In this document: positions 25,864-38,181 of the stretch, piece after piece
How the letters are laid out: each line of letters starts with the position of its first letter
Numbering within the stretch: position 1 is the stretch's first letter
Assembly: GCA_027946365.1 (NCBI GenBank)
Contig: JAPEUQ010000007.1
Location: 744,001-808,000, forward strand
Origin: Kalmusia sp. IMI 367209
Taxonomy: Eukaryota > Ascomycota > Dothideomycetes > Pleosporales > Didymosphaeriaceae
Length of the DNA: 64,000 bases
Direction: 5' to 3'
Made by a program: the position numbers and the translations under genes
The notes under the pieces: generated by a model
What the model saw: the letters and a program-made list of their open reading frames with translations, nothing else
The model's database searches: none
What the model was told of the DNA's origin: nothing

Positions 25864-28248
25864 ATGGAGCCCCCTGGAGCTGCCAATGCGCCTAGGTAAG
25901 CCACGCTGCCGTGTATTTGCTTCTGCCCCAAACACTGACCATTGATTCACATCAGCCCGCCACACACTCCTCTCTTTACTAACCATTCTGACCCTGTCTC
26001 GCCGAAATCAAGTGACCCGGCTCGGCACCCGCCACTTACACCAACCGATGACTCCCAGAATGAAGGTGCGCACGGTCGCCCGTCTCAGGGTATCCGCGCC
26101 CTCTGTGTCGATCTTCGCGACAGGATCCAGGTACATCTATCTCACTTTAATCTACATTCACGGTTGTTAATTATAGGCAGCAAGCTTTCGGCGAGGATTC
26201 ACCAGAGTGGACGTCTATCCGCCGCGCACTCGATAACTTTATGAAGGGACACTTGAGTAAGAAAGAAGCTTACAGTACTATGGCTCAAGTTTTAGGGGAC
26301 CACGATGATCTCTACCAGGGTCTTTACGATATTCTATATCACAAAGACGCGCGTTGGGGGCCTAGGGACTGGTATCAGCCCACCGACACTCGTGCCCATC
26401 CGCAAGTCATCAACCCGACTTCTCCAGAGTTCTTGGAGCCGCAACATGAACCGCAGTTTCGACTGCCATCAATTTCGCAGACACTGCGCTCTGGCGCATA
26501 CGCGTTCCAGTCACAACCATCGATCAATCCTGCACTTCTTCGATCGCCATCGTCGCAATACACTCCCGACCAGGTCGTTCTTTCCCAATATCAAGGATTC
26601 CAAGGACTACCCGGCCATGACACGACAGGTTGCGAAGATCATGACAGATACGATAGACGTCAGGCTCAACCTTACCAGATCTCTCCGTGCAGCACAAATA
26701 CGTCCGCGAATTGGAATCCTTTTATGCCAATTGGCCAAACATCTCCAGCTTCTTCAATGCCAGTTGCGACTTCGCTACCACCATACGCATCGCCTCCTCT
26801 AGGTCAACACCCGAATCTACAGTCGTATAACAATCTTGAATATGGCGCAGGGTCCAACCCAGCTGGGTTCACTGGTGAGCGTTTCCATCAAACTTACCAT
26901 CATGGCAGACACTGGCAGGATGTCAATACCATGAGCAATTGGGATAATATAGGACAAGAGTATCAGGATGGAGAGGATAGATCGACGGCTGGACATCAGC
27001 GGTCACATCTTGCCATCAGTCCTTACCAGCAGACAACTCAGCAGTTGGTTCCAGGACAGCCTTCCGTGCATAGAACACCCATGGCAGTACCTTTGGGGCA
27101 ACTTACACCTGAGGCAGTGGTGTTTGAACAGCACGACCGCAATAACACGCAAGCGAACTCGTCTATGGTAGGACAGGAGATCAAGCTTGAGTTTCACTTG
27201 GATGAACTTTCCAACCAAGGCGACACAAAGCTTTTTACGGCTCCACCAACTGCCGACTCGGGACCGTTCATCCACGCTCTCTGTGGAAGAGGCTTCTCCT
27301 CTAGGAGTTCCGTGAGAAAGCATCATTGGGGGCCTAAAATTGGAGATACTTCAACGACTCGAGGCTGTTGGGCAAAACACAAGAAGCCAGATCAGGCTTG
27401 GTGAGTGAAATATATTGCTCCTACCTGCTCACTGCATCACTGACACTTGGAGGGACGAGCATCCTTCTTGCAAACCGGATGCCAGCAAGACGACCGGTAG
27501 GAAGGCTAAGCGCACAGCCTCTGAAGAGGATGACTCTATGCCGGCGAGCTCCGAATTCAAGGCGCCACAAGCACCAATCATGGTACCAAAACCAGAGAAC
27601 ATTATCCCTGGGTTTCCCACTCTAGATGAGCTGCCAAGGACTGTAGCTGAAGCTGTGCAGCCCATACCAGGCTTTTCCGGCACAACGACTCGGCATGTCA
27701 ATGCCACAATGTTGTCCTCAGCACTGTTGACTGCGGCCAATGTTGCGTCAAAGGTAGAGGCACCCAAACCGCACGACGGTCGCAACGACTCTCTCGTATC
27801 GCATCTTGATGCTCACGTCGCGGCCGCCGAACGCACCCGTCAGAAGCTCCCGACCTGGATGGGCTCGAGTGGACTTGGAGGAACCATTATCGGGAACGAG
27901 TTTCAATACAACGTAGCGCGCGCCCCTACTATTGGCCTGGGTATCATTCCCGAGGAGCCTCATCGAGTTCCTCCGAACATGGTACTTGCCTCGCAGAGCG
28001 GGGAGCCAAGCGGCATGCTCGCTTTCGCACCTACAAAGTATATCAACAATTACGCTCAAGGCTCCCGGGACGGGGACGACATGAAGAAAAGCCCGACCGC
28101 GAGCTCTGCTCAATCTAGCGGCAGCAACGAGGGATATGGGAAGCGTCGACGTATATCAAGCAGGAAGTCCGCCGCCTCGAAGCAGGAGCAGAAGCAGGAG
28201 CAGCCGGAGGTGTCTGCCAGCCCGGACAAGAAGAGAACAAAGGTATGA
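25864..28248 (+). CDS. Nuclear-type protein with atypical Cys/His zinc-finger block
   Basis: Four exons (25864-25895, 25956-26130, 26181-27400, 27453-28248) give 740 aa, with the frame closing exactly and an ATG in GCCATGG context. The long middle is Gln/Ser/Pro-rich and low in order, as in transcription factors. Around 27280-27470 is a conserved-looking block: ALCGRGFSSRSSVRKHHWG, then TTRGCWAKHKKPDQAW, then across the intron DEHPSCK. It contains Cys and His residues spaced like a C2H2-type or CCH-type finger but not a standard one. The C-terminus is basic (KRRRISSRKSAASK and DKKRTKV), fitting nuclear import. I infer a DNA- or chromatin-associated role; no gene name is justified. Confidence 0.6.
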
Positions 28249-29617
28249 GTATTCCCCTGCACTAGGTCCCCCATCCCTTTCCTTGACGTTCTCGGATATC
28301 TTAAGGCATTGGTAAGTGTTTGTTTGCTGGGGTGAGGAGCATATAGGACGGGTCAAGAGCATGTCTCGATCATGCCTACCACTTGTTTGTTGTGGGATGA
28401 TAGATAGCTTTGTTTTATCACGGCATTCGAGGAATATGTGTACCATAGAGTATCCGCAGCAGCTCACCCTCGAAGGAATATTATGTGGGGTGTTTTTTTC
28501 TGGGATGTACGTGGTGTGTAGACATCCCGCGATAACTCGATAGTAGTGTACTGTTCATCTCCCCGTTGGCAGCAACTGCGGCTGCAAGTCTAGATCAATG
28601 GAATACTTTGGAACAACAAGTCTAAACCAAAGCAGCCTTCGACAGTGGTGCACGACAGTGGTGCATGACAAATACGGTCCCTGTGTATCCTAGGGAAGGC
28701 GTGTTCCCGTGTGCGGTGAAGCATGTTTTCTCGACGCGAAGAAAGGCGAGACTGGAGTCAATTTCCACATGGTGAGAGGTACGTACCACCACTCATCTCC
28801 AGATGCAAGCTTCCCACGCCCCCCTCCGCCGCGCAAAAACAAGCTCCACGAGATGCGAGAAGGAAACGGCGGGCGCACAGGCCGCCATCAGCCCCAGCCG
28901 CGGGTGGTCTCCACATTTGCAATCAACTGACCCTGGGGCGAGCTGCCATCACGGTGCAGCTGTGAGATAAATCCTCCAATCGGGGCGCGGGTCGGTGTTT
29001 TCTCCGCTGCGTTTGCGCGACTTGCGTGCATGCGGTGGCAGGGGAGAGCTTGGAGCTGGAGCTTCTGGAGCTTCGGGAGCTTCTGGAAGAGATGAGCCGG
29101 AGATGATTTCGACGCCCTGCGCTCGCGAAGCGCAAGAGAGGCCAGAAACACAGAAGACGGCGAGCGTGAAGAGAGAGAGAGTGTGTGTGTGTGTGTGTGT
29201 TTGTGTGTTGGGCGAGCTAGAGGCTGGGGAATCGACCCCATGGGGTATCGCATCCGCCCGCGGCCATGCGTCATATATGGCTTTTGGTGTTCCTGAACGC
29301 CATGGCTTTCCTTCCCCAGGCTGCGGGGAAATGAGGGCTAACCCCAGCACGGAAGCTTCGTGCGTTCGCGCGTGGAGCTTGACCCGGGACAAGGTAAGAC
29401 AGGGTCATATTTGCACTTGGGCTACCAGCTAATCCACATGGCGAATCGCAGAGGGCAATGGGTGACATTTACCAGGCCGTGGGATCAGGATCCGCGTCCA
29501 TCGTGCGTCGGCGTATAAAGCTGCGGCGCGCCTGCTGTTTGCGCGGTACCACTCCTGCCTCTCCCACCGTCAATTGAGTCAATTGAGTCGCTCCAAGGTC
29601 AATTGAGAGGATTCAGC
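28249..29617. other. 1.37-kb intergenic interval
   Basis: It contains a GA/GT microsatellite, a short run of GGAGCTT-like repeats at about 29045-29090, and the promoter of the epimerase gene. No open frame here looks like protein. Confidence 0.5.
29171..29210. repeat. GA then GT dinucleotide microsatellite
   Basis: About five GA units followed by about ten GT units and a degenerate TTGTGTG tail. Confidence 0.9.
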
Positions 29618-31027
29618 ATGATGTGGGCTTCAGCTGTGCTTCCGCTCTTCGCGGCGTCTGCTCTCGCGCAGTACTCGACCCCATCGTCGCCGTCCCCGTC
29701 ATCCGCTCCTACCCCGGACGATGATGGCAAGTACGAGATCTCGGCGGAGGGCATTCGCGGACTCTTCATCCCGTACGGCGCGTCCATTGCCAATTTGTTC
29801 ATCAACGATACCAATGGCATTGAGCGCGACATTGTGCTGGGCTTCGACAATGCCAGTCACTATTCTGTTGACCCGTTCCATCCTCACTTGGGAGGTGTGC
29901 CTGGTATGTTGCTCTCATGAAATGAGCTTGCATGAAAGATGCGACGGGAGACTGACTGGGCCAGGTCGCTACGCGAACCGCATCAAGAATTCGACCTTCA
30001 ACATCGACGGCGTAGATTACCACGTCGAGCCAAACGAGAACGCTGGTGCTGACACACTGCACGGTGGACCCGACGGTTGGGATTTCGTACGTTGCTAGTG
30101 TGAACAGTGCCGACAAATGTTAACATGATGGCAGCGCAACTTCACCGTCGTCGCACACACGGCCGACTCAATTACCTTCTCCATCGTCGACCCTGATGGC
30201 AAAGAAGGTTTCCCCGGTGAGGTTGTAAGCTATATTACGTACACAGTGACGCCGTACACCTGGCACATCAAGATGGTCGCCCTTGCGACTACCAAGAAGA
30301 CTCCTATCATGTTGAGCTCTCACGTAAGAAACTCTGCCTTTGTAGTTTGAAGAACATGTCGCTGAGCAAAGCAGACGTACTGGAATCTTGATGCCTTCGC
30401 CAATCCTGACACCCCCACTACGCACAACCACACGCTTCACCTCCCCTACTCTGGCCAACGCATCGGCGTCGACAACATCCTAATCCCCGATGGCACAATC
30501 CTGCCCAACAAGAAGTACTCCGTCAACGACTTCTGGTCATCACCCAAGCAGCTCGGTGCCAATCTCACTGCTCCTGAGCTCCTCGGTAACTGCGGCTTCA
30601 ACTGCACTGGCTATGACAACGCATGGCTCGTGAACCGCGCTCAGAATGGACCATATGACTGGCGTACGGATGGACCGGTTGCCACGCTTGCTAGCAACTT
30701 CACCGGCATCCAGATTGACATCTTCACGGACCAGGACGCATTCCAGGTGTATAGCTGCCCTGGCCAGAATGGTATGTTGCACTTCAGCTACCCACGTTGC
30801 AAGATGAGTGGCTTATGACGTGATTAGGTTCTCTTCCCATCAAGTCCACGCAAGGATACGAGGGCCGCCCACGTGTTGTTGAGAAGTACGGATGCGTCGT
30901 CATGGAGGTGGAGGACTGGATCGACGGTATCAATCACCCAGAATGGGGCCGCGAGAAGAAGCAGATCTTTGGACCGGGCGACGAGCCCTACGTACTCGAG
31001 GCAAAGTATGTGTTCTCGGTAAACTAA
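29618..31027 (+). CDS. Secreted aldose 1-epimerase (mutarotase)
   Basis: Galactose-mutarotase-like enzyme interconverting alpha and beta anomers of aldoses, probably extracellular. Five exons (29618-29903, 29965-30086, 30135-30323, 30375-30771, 30828-31027) give 397 aa, exactly in frame. It starts with a signal peptide (MMWASAVLPLFAASALA, then a Ser/Pro linker). Conserved sites are GRYANRIKNSTF, the histidine in TLHGGPDGWDF (substrate base), the second histidine in LSSHTYWNLDAF, DNAWLVN, and the C-terminal glutamate region VVMEVEDWIDGINHPEW. Multiple N-glycosylation sequons (NDT, NAS, NST, NFT, NLT, NCT) agree with export. Compared with cytosolic GALM it has a secretory extension. Confidence 0.9.
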
Positions 31028-31754
31028 AGCGGAAGAGGTTGTGAGACTGGGTTGGTAGAGGAATAGAGAACCAGTGTCGTAATGAATAATTGTAATACCA
31101 GTCAGTCCACGTGAAGTCTTCCTCTTTGCATTTTTATGTCGAATCAATCCAGCTGTAGATATACGCTGTGAGTTCCCTTTGCTAAGTGGTCCTCACATAC
31201 ATCTCATGCAATAGAAGACCCAATCAAGCATGGAAGGACAGGTAGGGTGATGAGCAATTCTGACACAGGTCTACCTAATGGAATTGAACCTCGTGCAAAA
31301 TGTCTCTGCTGATTGGCTATCCTACTCACTACCAATATGCAGGATGCCAGACACCGTTTGCAAAGCGGTAACTTACATGTGGCGCTGAGACATGCTGCAG
31401 CTTGCCTAGTGTACCACTTCCGGATACCTCACACATTGTTCCACCTTTCACTTTCACTCTTATCACGCGCTCGTCATGCGCCACTTGAGCATGTCGCCTC
31501 AAATAATCAGGGCGCGCTCAAAAAGTCGCGGCAAGCTACACTTCCTTCACATTTGGTTCCGTTCCCACTTCTTTTCCCAACAATACACACATACTCGTCC
31601 CGGACAAAGTGAGCCTAGGTCTCAACGATAGACTGCAAATAAATTACTACGTCTACTTATTCTCGCGATCGTGTAGTCGTTCTTACGTCCCGTTGCTTGT
31701 ATAGTGTACATCTCGTAAGCCGACAGTGTATTTCAATTTCTACAAACATTTACT
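31028..31754. other. Intergenic, no gene seen
   Basis: 3' flank of the epimerase and upstream region of the next gene; a 99-codon frame at 31313-31612 has no features of a protein. Confidence 0.4.
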
Positions 31755-33205
31755 ATGGAGCGGCGCCGTCCCCCCTCCTCCCTGCATACCCTGCGCCCGC
31801 TTCTGTCCCCATTAACTCCTCGAGCATCCCTCTTGCCGAATCACAAACCACAGTAGGCGTCAGAAAGAGGCCCGGTCTACCCTACGACCGCATAGGAGAC
31901 GCAAATGACTGGGAGGATCTTGAATTCGTTGTCCGAGCACACAACCAGACGCCATTTGACCACGAGCTGCGTTACAGCTGGTCTAAGAGGATTGACGATG
32001 CTTCTGGTCCACTACTGTACATGTCACATGCCATGGGAACGGCCATGGAGTCCATCGTGGGTCCACCGAAGATGCCCGAGAGCTTAGCGGAGGCGTTTGA
32101 AGAGGGCCTGAAAACCCCTAATCTGGTGAAGAGTACTGTGAGGAGGACGGGAAGGCAGTCAGATCCAACACCCCAAGACTTTATCCTATCTCTCTTCTCT
32201 GAACTTCCGCCAGTAAGCAGCCTGCCGAAGATCACCTCCATTGCTCGTCCGAGATGCAAGCGCAACGCAGCAGCGGCAAAGGACCGCCCACAGAAGAACC
32301 CGCTGAAGCGACTGCGAGAAGAGTCTGGAACCTTCGATGTGCAGCCCGCTCCGCCGACACAAGAGAAGGAAGCCCGCAAGCACAGCAGCACCGGCATCGA
32401 TATCGAAGCGCTTCCCATCTCTAAGAACGACTCTTTCCCCTTCCACACAGCTCCAGGAGGACGATTTCTAAGATCCCAATGGCTTGACCGGGGCCACGTC
32501 GTCGGCCTCCTCAACAGACTCCTAACCTGGCACAACACCATGTCGAGCTTCTACAACCGTTTCCCGAACCCCCAGGTCGTCGTACCGTCCAACCCCGTGT
32601 TCCCCTACGCACCCACCGCACCCACCGACGCCACACTGCTCGGCCTATCCCTCCTAGACACGCGGACGACGCCACACAGGGAAATCGCTCTCTTTCACTC
32701 CAGCGAGGTAGCGCACCTATGGTACGGCGAAGTCGACACCTTCCCCGGCGATCCAATACAACACGAAGGCATGCGCTACGTCGACATGAGGAGCCGCAAC
32801 GCCCTCGGCTGGGGCCGCTGGTGCTTCCTCGTCGTCCAAGGCCACGCCGTACCCGGCAGCCCGCAGCCGCCCTTTGCGTGTGCTGCGTGGCATTCCTGCA
32901 TGTGCACCGAGACCAGCGCCTGGACGACTGTTCTCGATGCCCAAGATGGCGTCCGCGAGACGCTGCGTAAGGTGGCGGCAGAGGGACTGGCATCTGCGGA
33001 GGCGCCGCGTAGCTTCTTCTCCAAGGAGGGCCCGTGTGAAAATCATTGGGTTAGGAGTGCGCGGCGTGATGCGTTGAGTCTTGGGGTGGAAGGGAATTAT
33101 CCGCTGTTCGAGGTGCAGGGTTTGGATAAGGGGGTTTGGGAAGATTTCGCGTTTGCCGCTGCGCAGGGCGGTGCGCGGGTCGTCATGTTCCGCGGTGTGT
33201 GGTAG
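31755..33205 (+). CDS. Hypothetical protein, about 480 aa
   Basis: I do not recognise this gene. The body is one long open frame with good coding character (VGVRKRPGLPYDRIGDANDW, later TWHNTMSSFYNRF, RALGWGRW-like NALGWGRWCFLVVQGHA, ending ARVVMFRGVW). The frame has no ATG until 32021. An ATG at 31755 starts MERRRPP in another frame, and would join the body if the C6 run 31770-31775 had one more base. Alternatively the gene starts at 32021 or has a missed upstream exon. It contains no membrane helices. Cysteines cluster in FACAAWHSCMCTETSAW. It may be specific to this fungal group. Confidence 0.55.
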
Positions 33206-33947
33206 GAGCAGGAAGATGGCGATGTTAGATCTGAAAAGTGAGACGAAATGAACCTGGCGGGGCAAGTTTTTGTTGTTGTGCTGATTGAAGATTATGGATT
33301 AGGATCGAGAAGAGCAAGTGTAAGACGTGGAGAATGGACAAGAGTCAATGTTGAGTTGGTTATGACATGGTTCTGTCTGATGAAGGAGATGTAATATCTG
33401 TGCGATTAGAAGTTTGTAACGGACCATGCCTTCAACACTTCAGCGGTCACCACCCCAGTGCACTTAGCACGTCACTCGCTGGTAGATTGGTAGAATTCCC
33501 ATTTATGGACTCGGTAACGAAATGAATCCAGCTTATACGACAAGGTGTTCCATATGTGCAAATCGAGAGAAAGCAAATGCGTACAGGTACCTTCCGTGCG
33601 ACGTCATCGAGTAGGGCTGCTAGATCCGAGTTTCTACACTTATTTACGCTATGCTGATTATTTATCGGCGAGACGATCTAGTATTGTGTTTAACTGGGGC
33701 GCTTGAAAGCATTAGAAGCAAAAGCGCGTCGATGACTCAAAGCTTAGTCTTCCGAAGCGGTTCTGCGGCCACACTAACGGCGCTTTTGAGGGGGCCCCCC
33801 GCTCGCTAAAACGCCACCCTAGCCATCGACCACCATCACTCACAAGCACTTGTGCACCCCGAACATTTGATACCAGCGCATTTGCAAGCTATATAAATGT
33901 ATTACGAATGACGTCTTTCATCAATCAAGTATCTCAGAGAGATCATC
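33206..33947. other. Intergenic with GC palindrome
   Basis: No gene seen. At about 33790-33806 there is a GGGGGCCCCCC palindrome in the sequence between the hypothetical gene and the tRNA. Confidence 0.45.
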
Positions 33948-34032
33948 GGCTTCATGGTCTAGTGGTATGATTCCTGCTTTGGGTTACACTCAAGTCTGCA
34001 GGAGGCCCCGCGTTCGAATCGCGGTGGAGCCC
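33948..34032 (+). tRNA. tRNA-Pro (TGG anticodon) with a short intron
   Basis: Cloverleaf: acceptor stem GGCTTCA pairs with TGGAGCC (one G-T pair); the D-arm has GGTCTAGTGGT (A box). The anticodon stem CCTGC/GCAGG carries the loop TTTGGGT with anticodon TGG. About 13 nt (TTACACTCAAGTC) lie directly after position 37, where nuclear tRNA introns sit. The T-arm CCGCG TTCGAAT CGCGG gives the B box. A T-run follows. Confidence 0.9.
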
Positions 34033-34033
34033 C

Positions 34034-34041
34034 TTCTTTTT
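34034..34041 (+). terminator. RNA polymerase III T-run terminator
   Basis: TTCTTTTT follows the tRNA end directly, as expected for Pol III termination. Confidence 0.65.
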
Positions 34042-34483
34042 CGCGATCTTTTTGCTTCCTCTGATGTAGGTGTTGTTGGCCTTTGTTTGGCACTGCGATC
34101 TTTTTTCTCTTTTATATCGGTGCACCGGGGTACACTTGCTTCCTTTAGCTTTTGTCCATTAGGTTAAGATGGATAACACGCTTCGATTGGAAGCTCGTAC
34201 TGGAAGGTGCAAGTCTTCTAGGCAGTAAAATGGGTCCGTCTTGATTTTCACCACCAAGAATACAGGGGACTGCTGCAATGGCTGTAGCATGCTTTCTGGA
34301 TTTGGACGATTGGTACTGAGAGCATCGTATTCCTACCAAGCAGACCATAGAGGAGTTCAAATGGAGTACAAATTTATGTTCATAGTCTCGAAACAGCAGT
34401 AGACCACAGGTATACCGCCTGTCCACATTCCGGAAAGCCTCCATCTACCGCTTGAGTGGCTCATTACTAATTCGACAGATACC
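34042..34483. other. Intergenic, no gene
   Basis: Between the tRNA and the 3' end of the receptor gene; nothing supported. Confidence 0.4.
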
Positions 34484-35624
34484 TCAAGAGCTATCTGCCT
34501 TGTCAATTCTCGTAAGCACCAAGCTCTCTCTATCTCCGGCGTGGCTTGACGGGGTTAGTGAATGCACAGAGAAGAAAGTCTGGATGCTCCTCAGAACAGG
34601 ATCTACGGATTCCCTCCGCAGTAGGCCCCTAAGAACCGGAATACAAGCTGCTAGCAATCCAAGAGTGATCTCCATCAAGCACCAATACAATTCCGACGTG
34701 ATAAGAACTGCAAAATATTAGGAACAGAATGATCCGCTTAAAGTTTTGTTTGACATACGTTTTTCGTCCATCGTTACGTATCCAACCTTCGTTGCCCATA
34801 TCATCCAAAGCATGCGAATTAAGGATGCAGCAGATGCAAGTATTCCAAGAAGGAATACGCCTATTACTGCAAGCTTGGTTGTGGGGGGAAGATGGAGTCT
34901 CGAGATCTGCAGTTGTAAGTCGCTTGACCATGGGTAAAGCTCAATCAGACTCACAATCGGGATGGGAACCAAAAGAATCAGCACGTCGCTAATGAAATCC
35001 GAAATAGAGCATGAATATCCAACCATAAAAGTGTCTACGCATTCCTCCGCTGTCATTACTAGGTCGTAAAAAAGTATTTCAAATTTTCCTTTGCACATGA
35101 ACATGAACGCGAATGTGTACGATGCAGACCACAAAGCGACCAGAGTAATTGCCGTGTTAAAGAACATGTTATCTCCGTTCCACCAATTCTTGTCAACGAC
35201 AAAGAGACGGCGGTACAGAAATAACACACTAAGTTTGACCAAGCCGTTCGCGGTCGCAAAGATGACCAAGAAAGAGTACTCCAACTACAATGGTCAGCTT
35301 GAAGAGCTCCCAAGGGACCTTCACCCATACTTTTCTTGCGGTTACAATGGTCCAGTCGGTGGCAGATACATCATATCTCGCAGTCACTTGAGGTGTGGGC
35401 GGTGCTGGGTACCCGAGAGACTTCGTACCAATGCCATAGAACATGATCGATGCAAGACAAAGAATCAAAGCCAGACTGGGCAACGTAAGCCAATCGTCTA
35501 CATGCAACTGCTGTCGCCGCTGTCGACGGGAGTAGAAACGAAGTGACACCGCCACGATATCAAGGAGAAGCAGAGCTATAAGCGAGCCCAAAATGGCTGC
35601 AGGGCTTGGGATTGACATAAACAT
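34484..35624 (-). CDS. Pth11-like rhodopsin-domain membrane receptor
   Basis: Integral membrane protein with the fungal 'rhodopsin domain' typical of Pth11-like G-protein-coupled receptors, which sense surface or host cues. Exons 35624-35331, 35284-34955, 34906-34759 and 34707-34484 give 331 aa, in frame. Seven hydrophobic segments can be followed: AILGSLIALLLLDIVAVSL, LPSLALILCLASIMFYGIG, FLVIFATANGLVKLSVLFLY, ITLVALWSASYTFAFMFM, FISDVLILLVPIPII, LAVIGVFLLGILASAASLI and LYWCLMEITLGLLAACIPVL. Family hallmarks are LRFYSRR after helix 1, HVDDW, a KLSVLFLYRRLF turn and the LHLPPTTKLAV loop. It has no N-terminal CFEM domain. An ATG at 35618 is an equal alternative start. Confidence 0.85.
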
Positions 35625-37434
35625 GATGCAGAAAATTTGCCTGCTCTTGTCGAAGCGCAAACAGTAGTTTTGACGCGAAGGATAGCTTTGGCGGAGATTG
35701 CGTTGCGAGGATGGTTTCGAGCGTGCCGTTGTTTATCGGTCTCAATGCTGCAAGGCCCAGTCATCACCATATGCCGTGGACCATTCCCTCGTCCATGAAT
35801 TACGTAGACCCGGTAAAAAATGCACAACGTAGAAGCGGCTTTACAATCGATTTAAACGGCAATGTGATACCCTGTCCAAAGGGTAGCATATTGGGCTTGA
35901 GGATTGCGCAGCATTGCATATTCATTATCAGCAACACGAGCTACCCTATATAATACCTTCCCATGCCAAGGTGGTCTGACTCTCCTCCAAGCAAATAAGG
36001 AAGTCCGTCAGGCGAATCCCGCAAAACTACGAATAAGATCTCGCGGGATAGCCACTGATATGCACGTATATTAAAGTCCGGACAAGATAGGGGCCAAATG
36101 CAAGGCCTTACCACCATTGCCGAGCCGGCCCAATAACACCAAGATCTATGCAAAGAAGATCCAATTCAGCAAGTCCAAATATAGGGTCTTCTTCTGCAAA
36201 TTCCTTGTCTTATGAGGGTAGCTCGACAGAAGTGAGTGTTTGGAGGTTGTACTTTAATCCCATAGATTCTATAACGCATCTTATTAGCGACATCCTTGGC
36301 GTAATTGATACGCGTTAAAAAGTAGTCCTTAGCAAAATTCGCCCCTGAACAATCCGAAGCACATCGTAGAAAATGCAAAATGGTTGCTGCGAGAAAGCAG
36401 GAACCAAAATTTGCAAACTACGGTGGCTGGCCCATCCTTGACCTCCCGATGCAGCCAGACAACCAGTTTACCACACTTTGCACGCCATCGTAGTGGTCCA
36501 AAAACTGCATCAAGCAGTACCTGAATAGGTGACCCTGAATATAGTTGTAAATAGCGTGGGAACGCCTCCACGAACAACATCAAACCTGTTGAGAGGCTAC
36601 TTGATTTCTCTGAGTCGTGTTTGACATGGATTTCATCGCTTGCACACTTTGCGCAATGTGGGGTAGTTCGGCACTACCCTCAGTGCACAAATTCAGAAGG
36701 TCCTGGGTGTATTATAGTTGAGGATGTGTCAGATATGGCGCGCTAATGTGTAGAGGAAAACACGGTATTCTTCTGAGGTATGGGAGAATATTTTTAAATT
36801 CACCATTATTTTTGCCTTTGGGTATATAAGCTCTATCATACTATGACAGCCTCCATGACTTGATCGTAGCCGTTGTCGAGTAAGGCTAAGAAACCAGAAG
36901 CGCTTGACGTACTGGGTGACTATTGCCGTCTACAAGAAGTGGAACATCCCTTGCGGTATGTGGTAGATTGGTGCGAGGGAGACTATTATGAATTCATGTT
37001 ACCGCGCATTTGCGGGATTAGGATTTTAGTGAGTACATATGTGTTTTAAAGCCGCATCGCTGGTTGTGGTTTCTCACCGACCCCTAACAGTGTTTTACCT
37101 GAATAGGTTAACGATTGTCTTCATGGCGAGCTCCTCCCTGAGTTGCGTCTCTTAAATTTACCCTAGAATACGTAATATAGAAGACATATAATTGGGGTAA
37201 TAACGAGCGATGAGTATGCACGCTCTTGAAACCATGCTAGTCAGCTTCAGAATTTGCTCTATTTTTGCTTTCTACCTTCACCATGGCTGTTTGCAAACAA
37301 GGAGGTGCAAAAGCGCCTCTTACCTTACCGTGCCTGCCTCAGCAACTATATCTACCTCTTGCCACAAACGACTTTTCCTCTACACCACACTTTCCGAATA
37401 TCGCTTACCACAGCAAAATCTAGACGCAGCTAAA
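35625..37434. other. 1.8-kb AT-rich interval with possible gene remnant
   Basis: No intact gene. On the minus strand, frames at 36583-36329, 36378-36166 and 36153-35941 together read like pieces of a broken gene (for example PRYLQLYSGSPIQVLLDAVF and YFLTRINYAKDVANKMRYRI). I could not join them or recognise a family. The stretch 36600-37000 is very AT-rich. Confidence 0.3.
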
Positions 37435-37683
37435 ATGCGACCCGTCCTTCTCCTCACCATCTTCGGCTCTGTCTCACTCGGATGCAGATGCTTCGGTACG
37501 CGCGATGTTGACTCGGAGCAGACTGCGCGCTGCTGCACCCGTATCACCGGCGCTCAGTACTTCCTCACCACAAACGACTGCAACAAGCATTCTATCATCG
37601 CACACATTCGCGACTTCTCCAACTGCTGCCAGGAGGCGGGGGGTTGGTCAGGCTGTGGGCCTGGTCGTAACCCTCCTCAGTAG
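37435..37683 (+). CDS. Small secreted cysteine-rich protein
   Basis: 82 aa with signal peptide MRPVLLLTIFGSVSLG and a mature part of about 66 residues containing eight cysteines, arranged C-x-C, CC, C, CC, C (…GCRCFG, RCCTRI, TNDC, NCCQEAGGWSGCG). This composition is typical of small secreted fungal proteins, some of which are effectors or antimicrobial peptides; that role is not shown here. It sits alone in an AT-rich, gene-poor stretch. The frame is open upstream to another ATG at 37210, but only the start at 37435 yields a clean signal peptide. No homologue is recognised. Confidence 0.6.
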   Translation: MRPVLLLTIFGSVSLGCRCFGTRDVDSEQTARCCTRITGAQYFLTTNDCNKHSIIAHIRDFSNCCQEAGGWSGCGPGRNPPQ

Positions 37684-38181
37684 TATGAGCGCGAACAAGG
37701 TGATTTTACGAATAGAGTGTGGTGAATTTGGGGATAACATCGCTGACTGTGACCACCAGAATCGAGAGTCTGACTGTCTTCATACTTGCTGAGTAGGTGG
37801 TCCATCTCGATGGGATACAGAGGTTTGAGGGGATCTCACGGTGAATTTTGGCATCTTTACTTCTTAACTGTAGGAATTCAAAAGTAGCCACCTGAGGTAG
37901 GACTCTGATTCAGTTTAGCTCGACGGTAGCTTCAATAGCCTATCTATCAGCAATCATATGGGTGGCGGCTTCTTGAACTGAACTGCTGGTCTGAAGTAGG
38001 TTAAAAGACCAACTTCGGTTAAGGGTTTCTATCCCTGGTATTTTTGGTGAGAGAACAATGCACCAATTCCCTTACTTTGACGTGACCCTTCATCCGTGTA
38101 ACTTGGGGAGAAGCAGTCCACACCACCGGCGTATTGGTTATCCGGATGTAATCTGATTTTTCACCACGTGTCACAAGGTCA
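37684..38181. other. Intergenic, no gene
   Basis: Flanks of the small secreted protein gene and the 3' side of the metallophosphoesterase; nothing supported. Confidence 0.4.

Noticed and set aside
28995..29432. Overlapping frames around the GA/GT microsatellite
   Set aside because: Encoded sequence is dominated by simple repeats (Cys-Val or His-Thr runs) in every frame.
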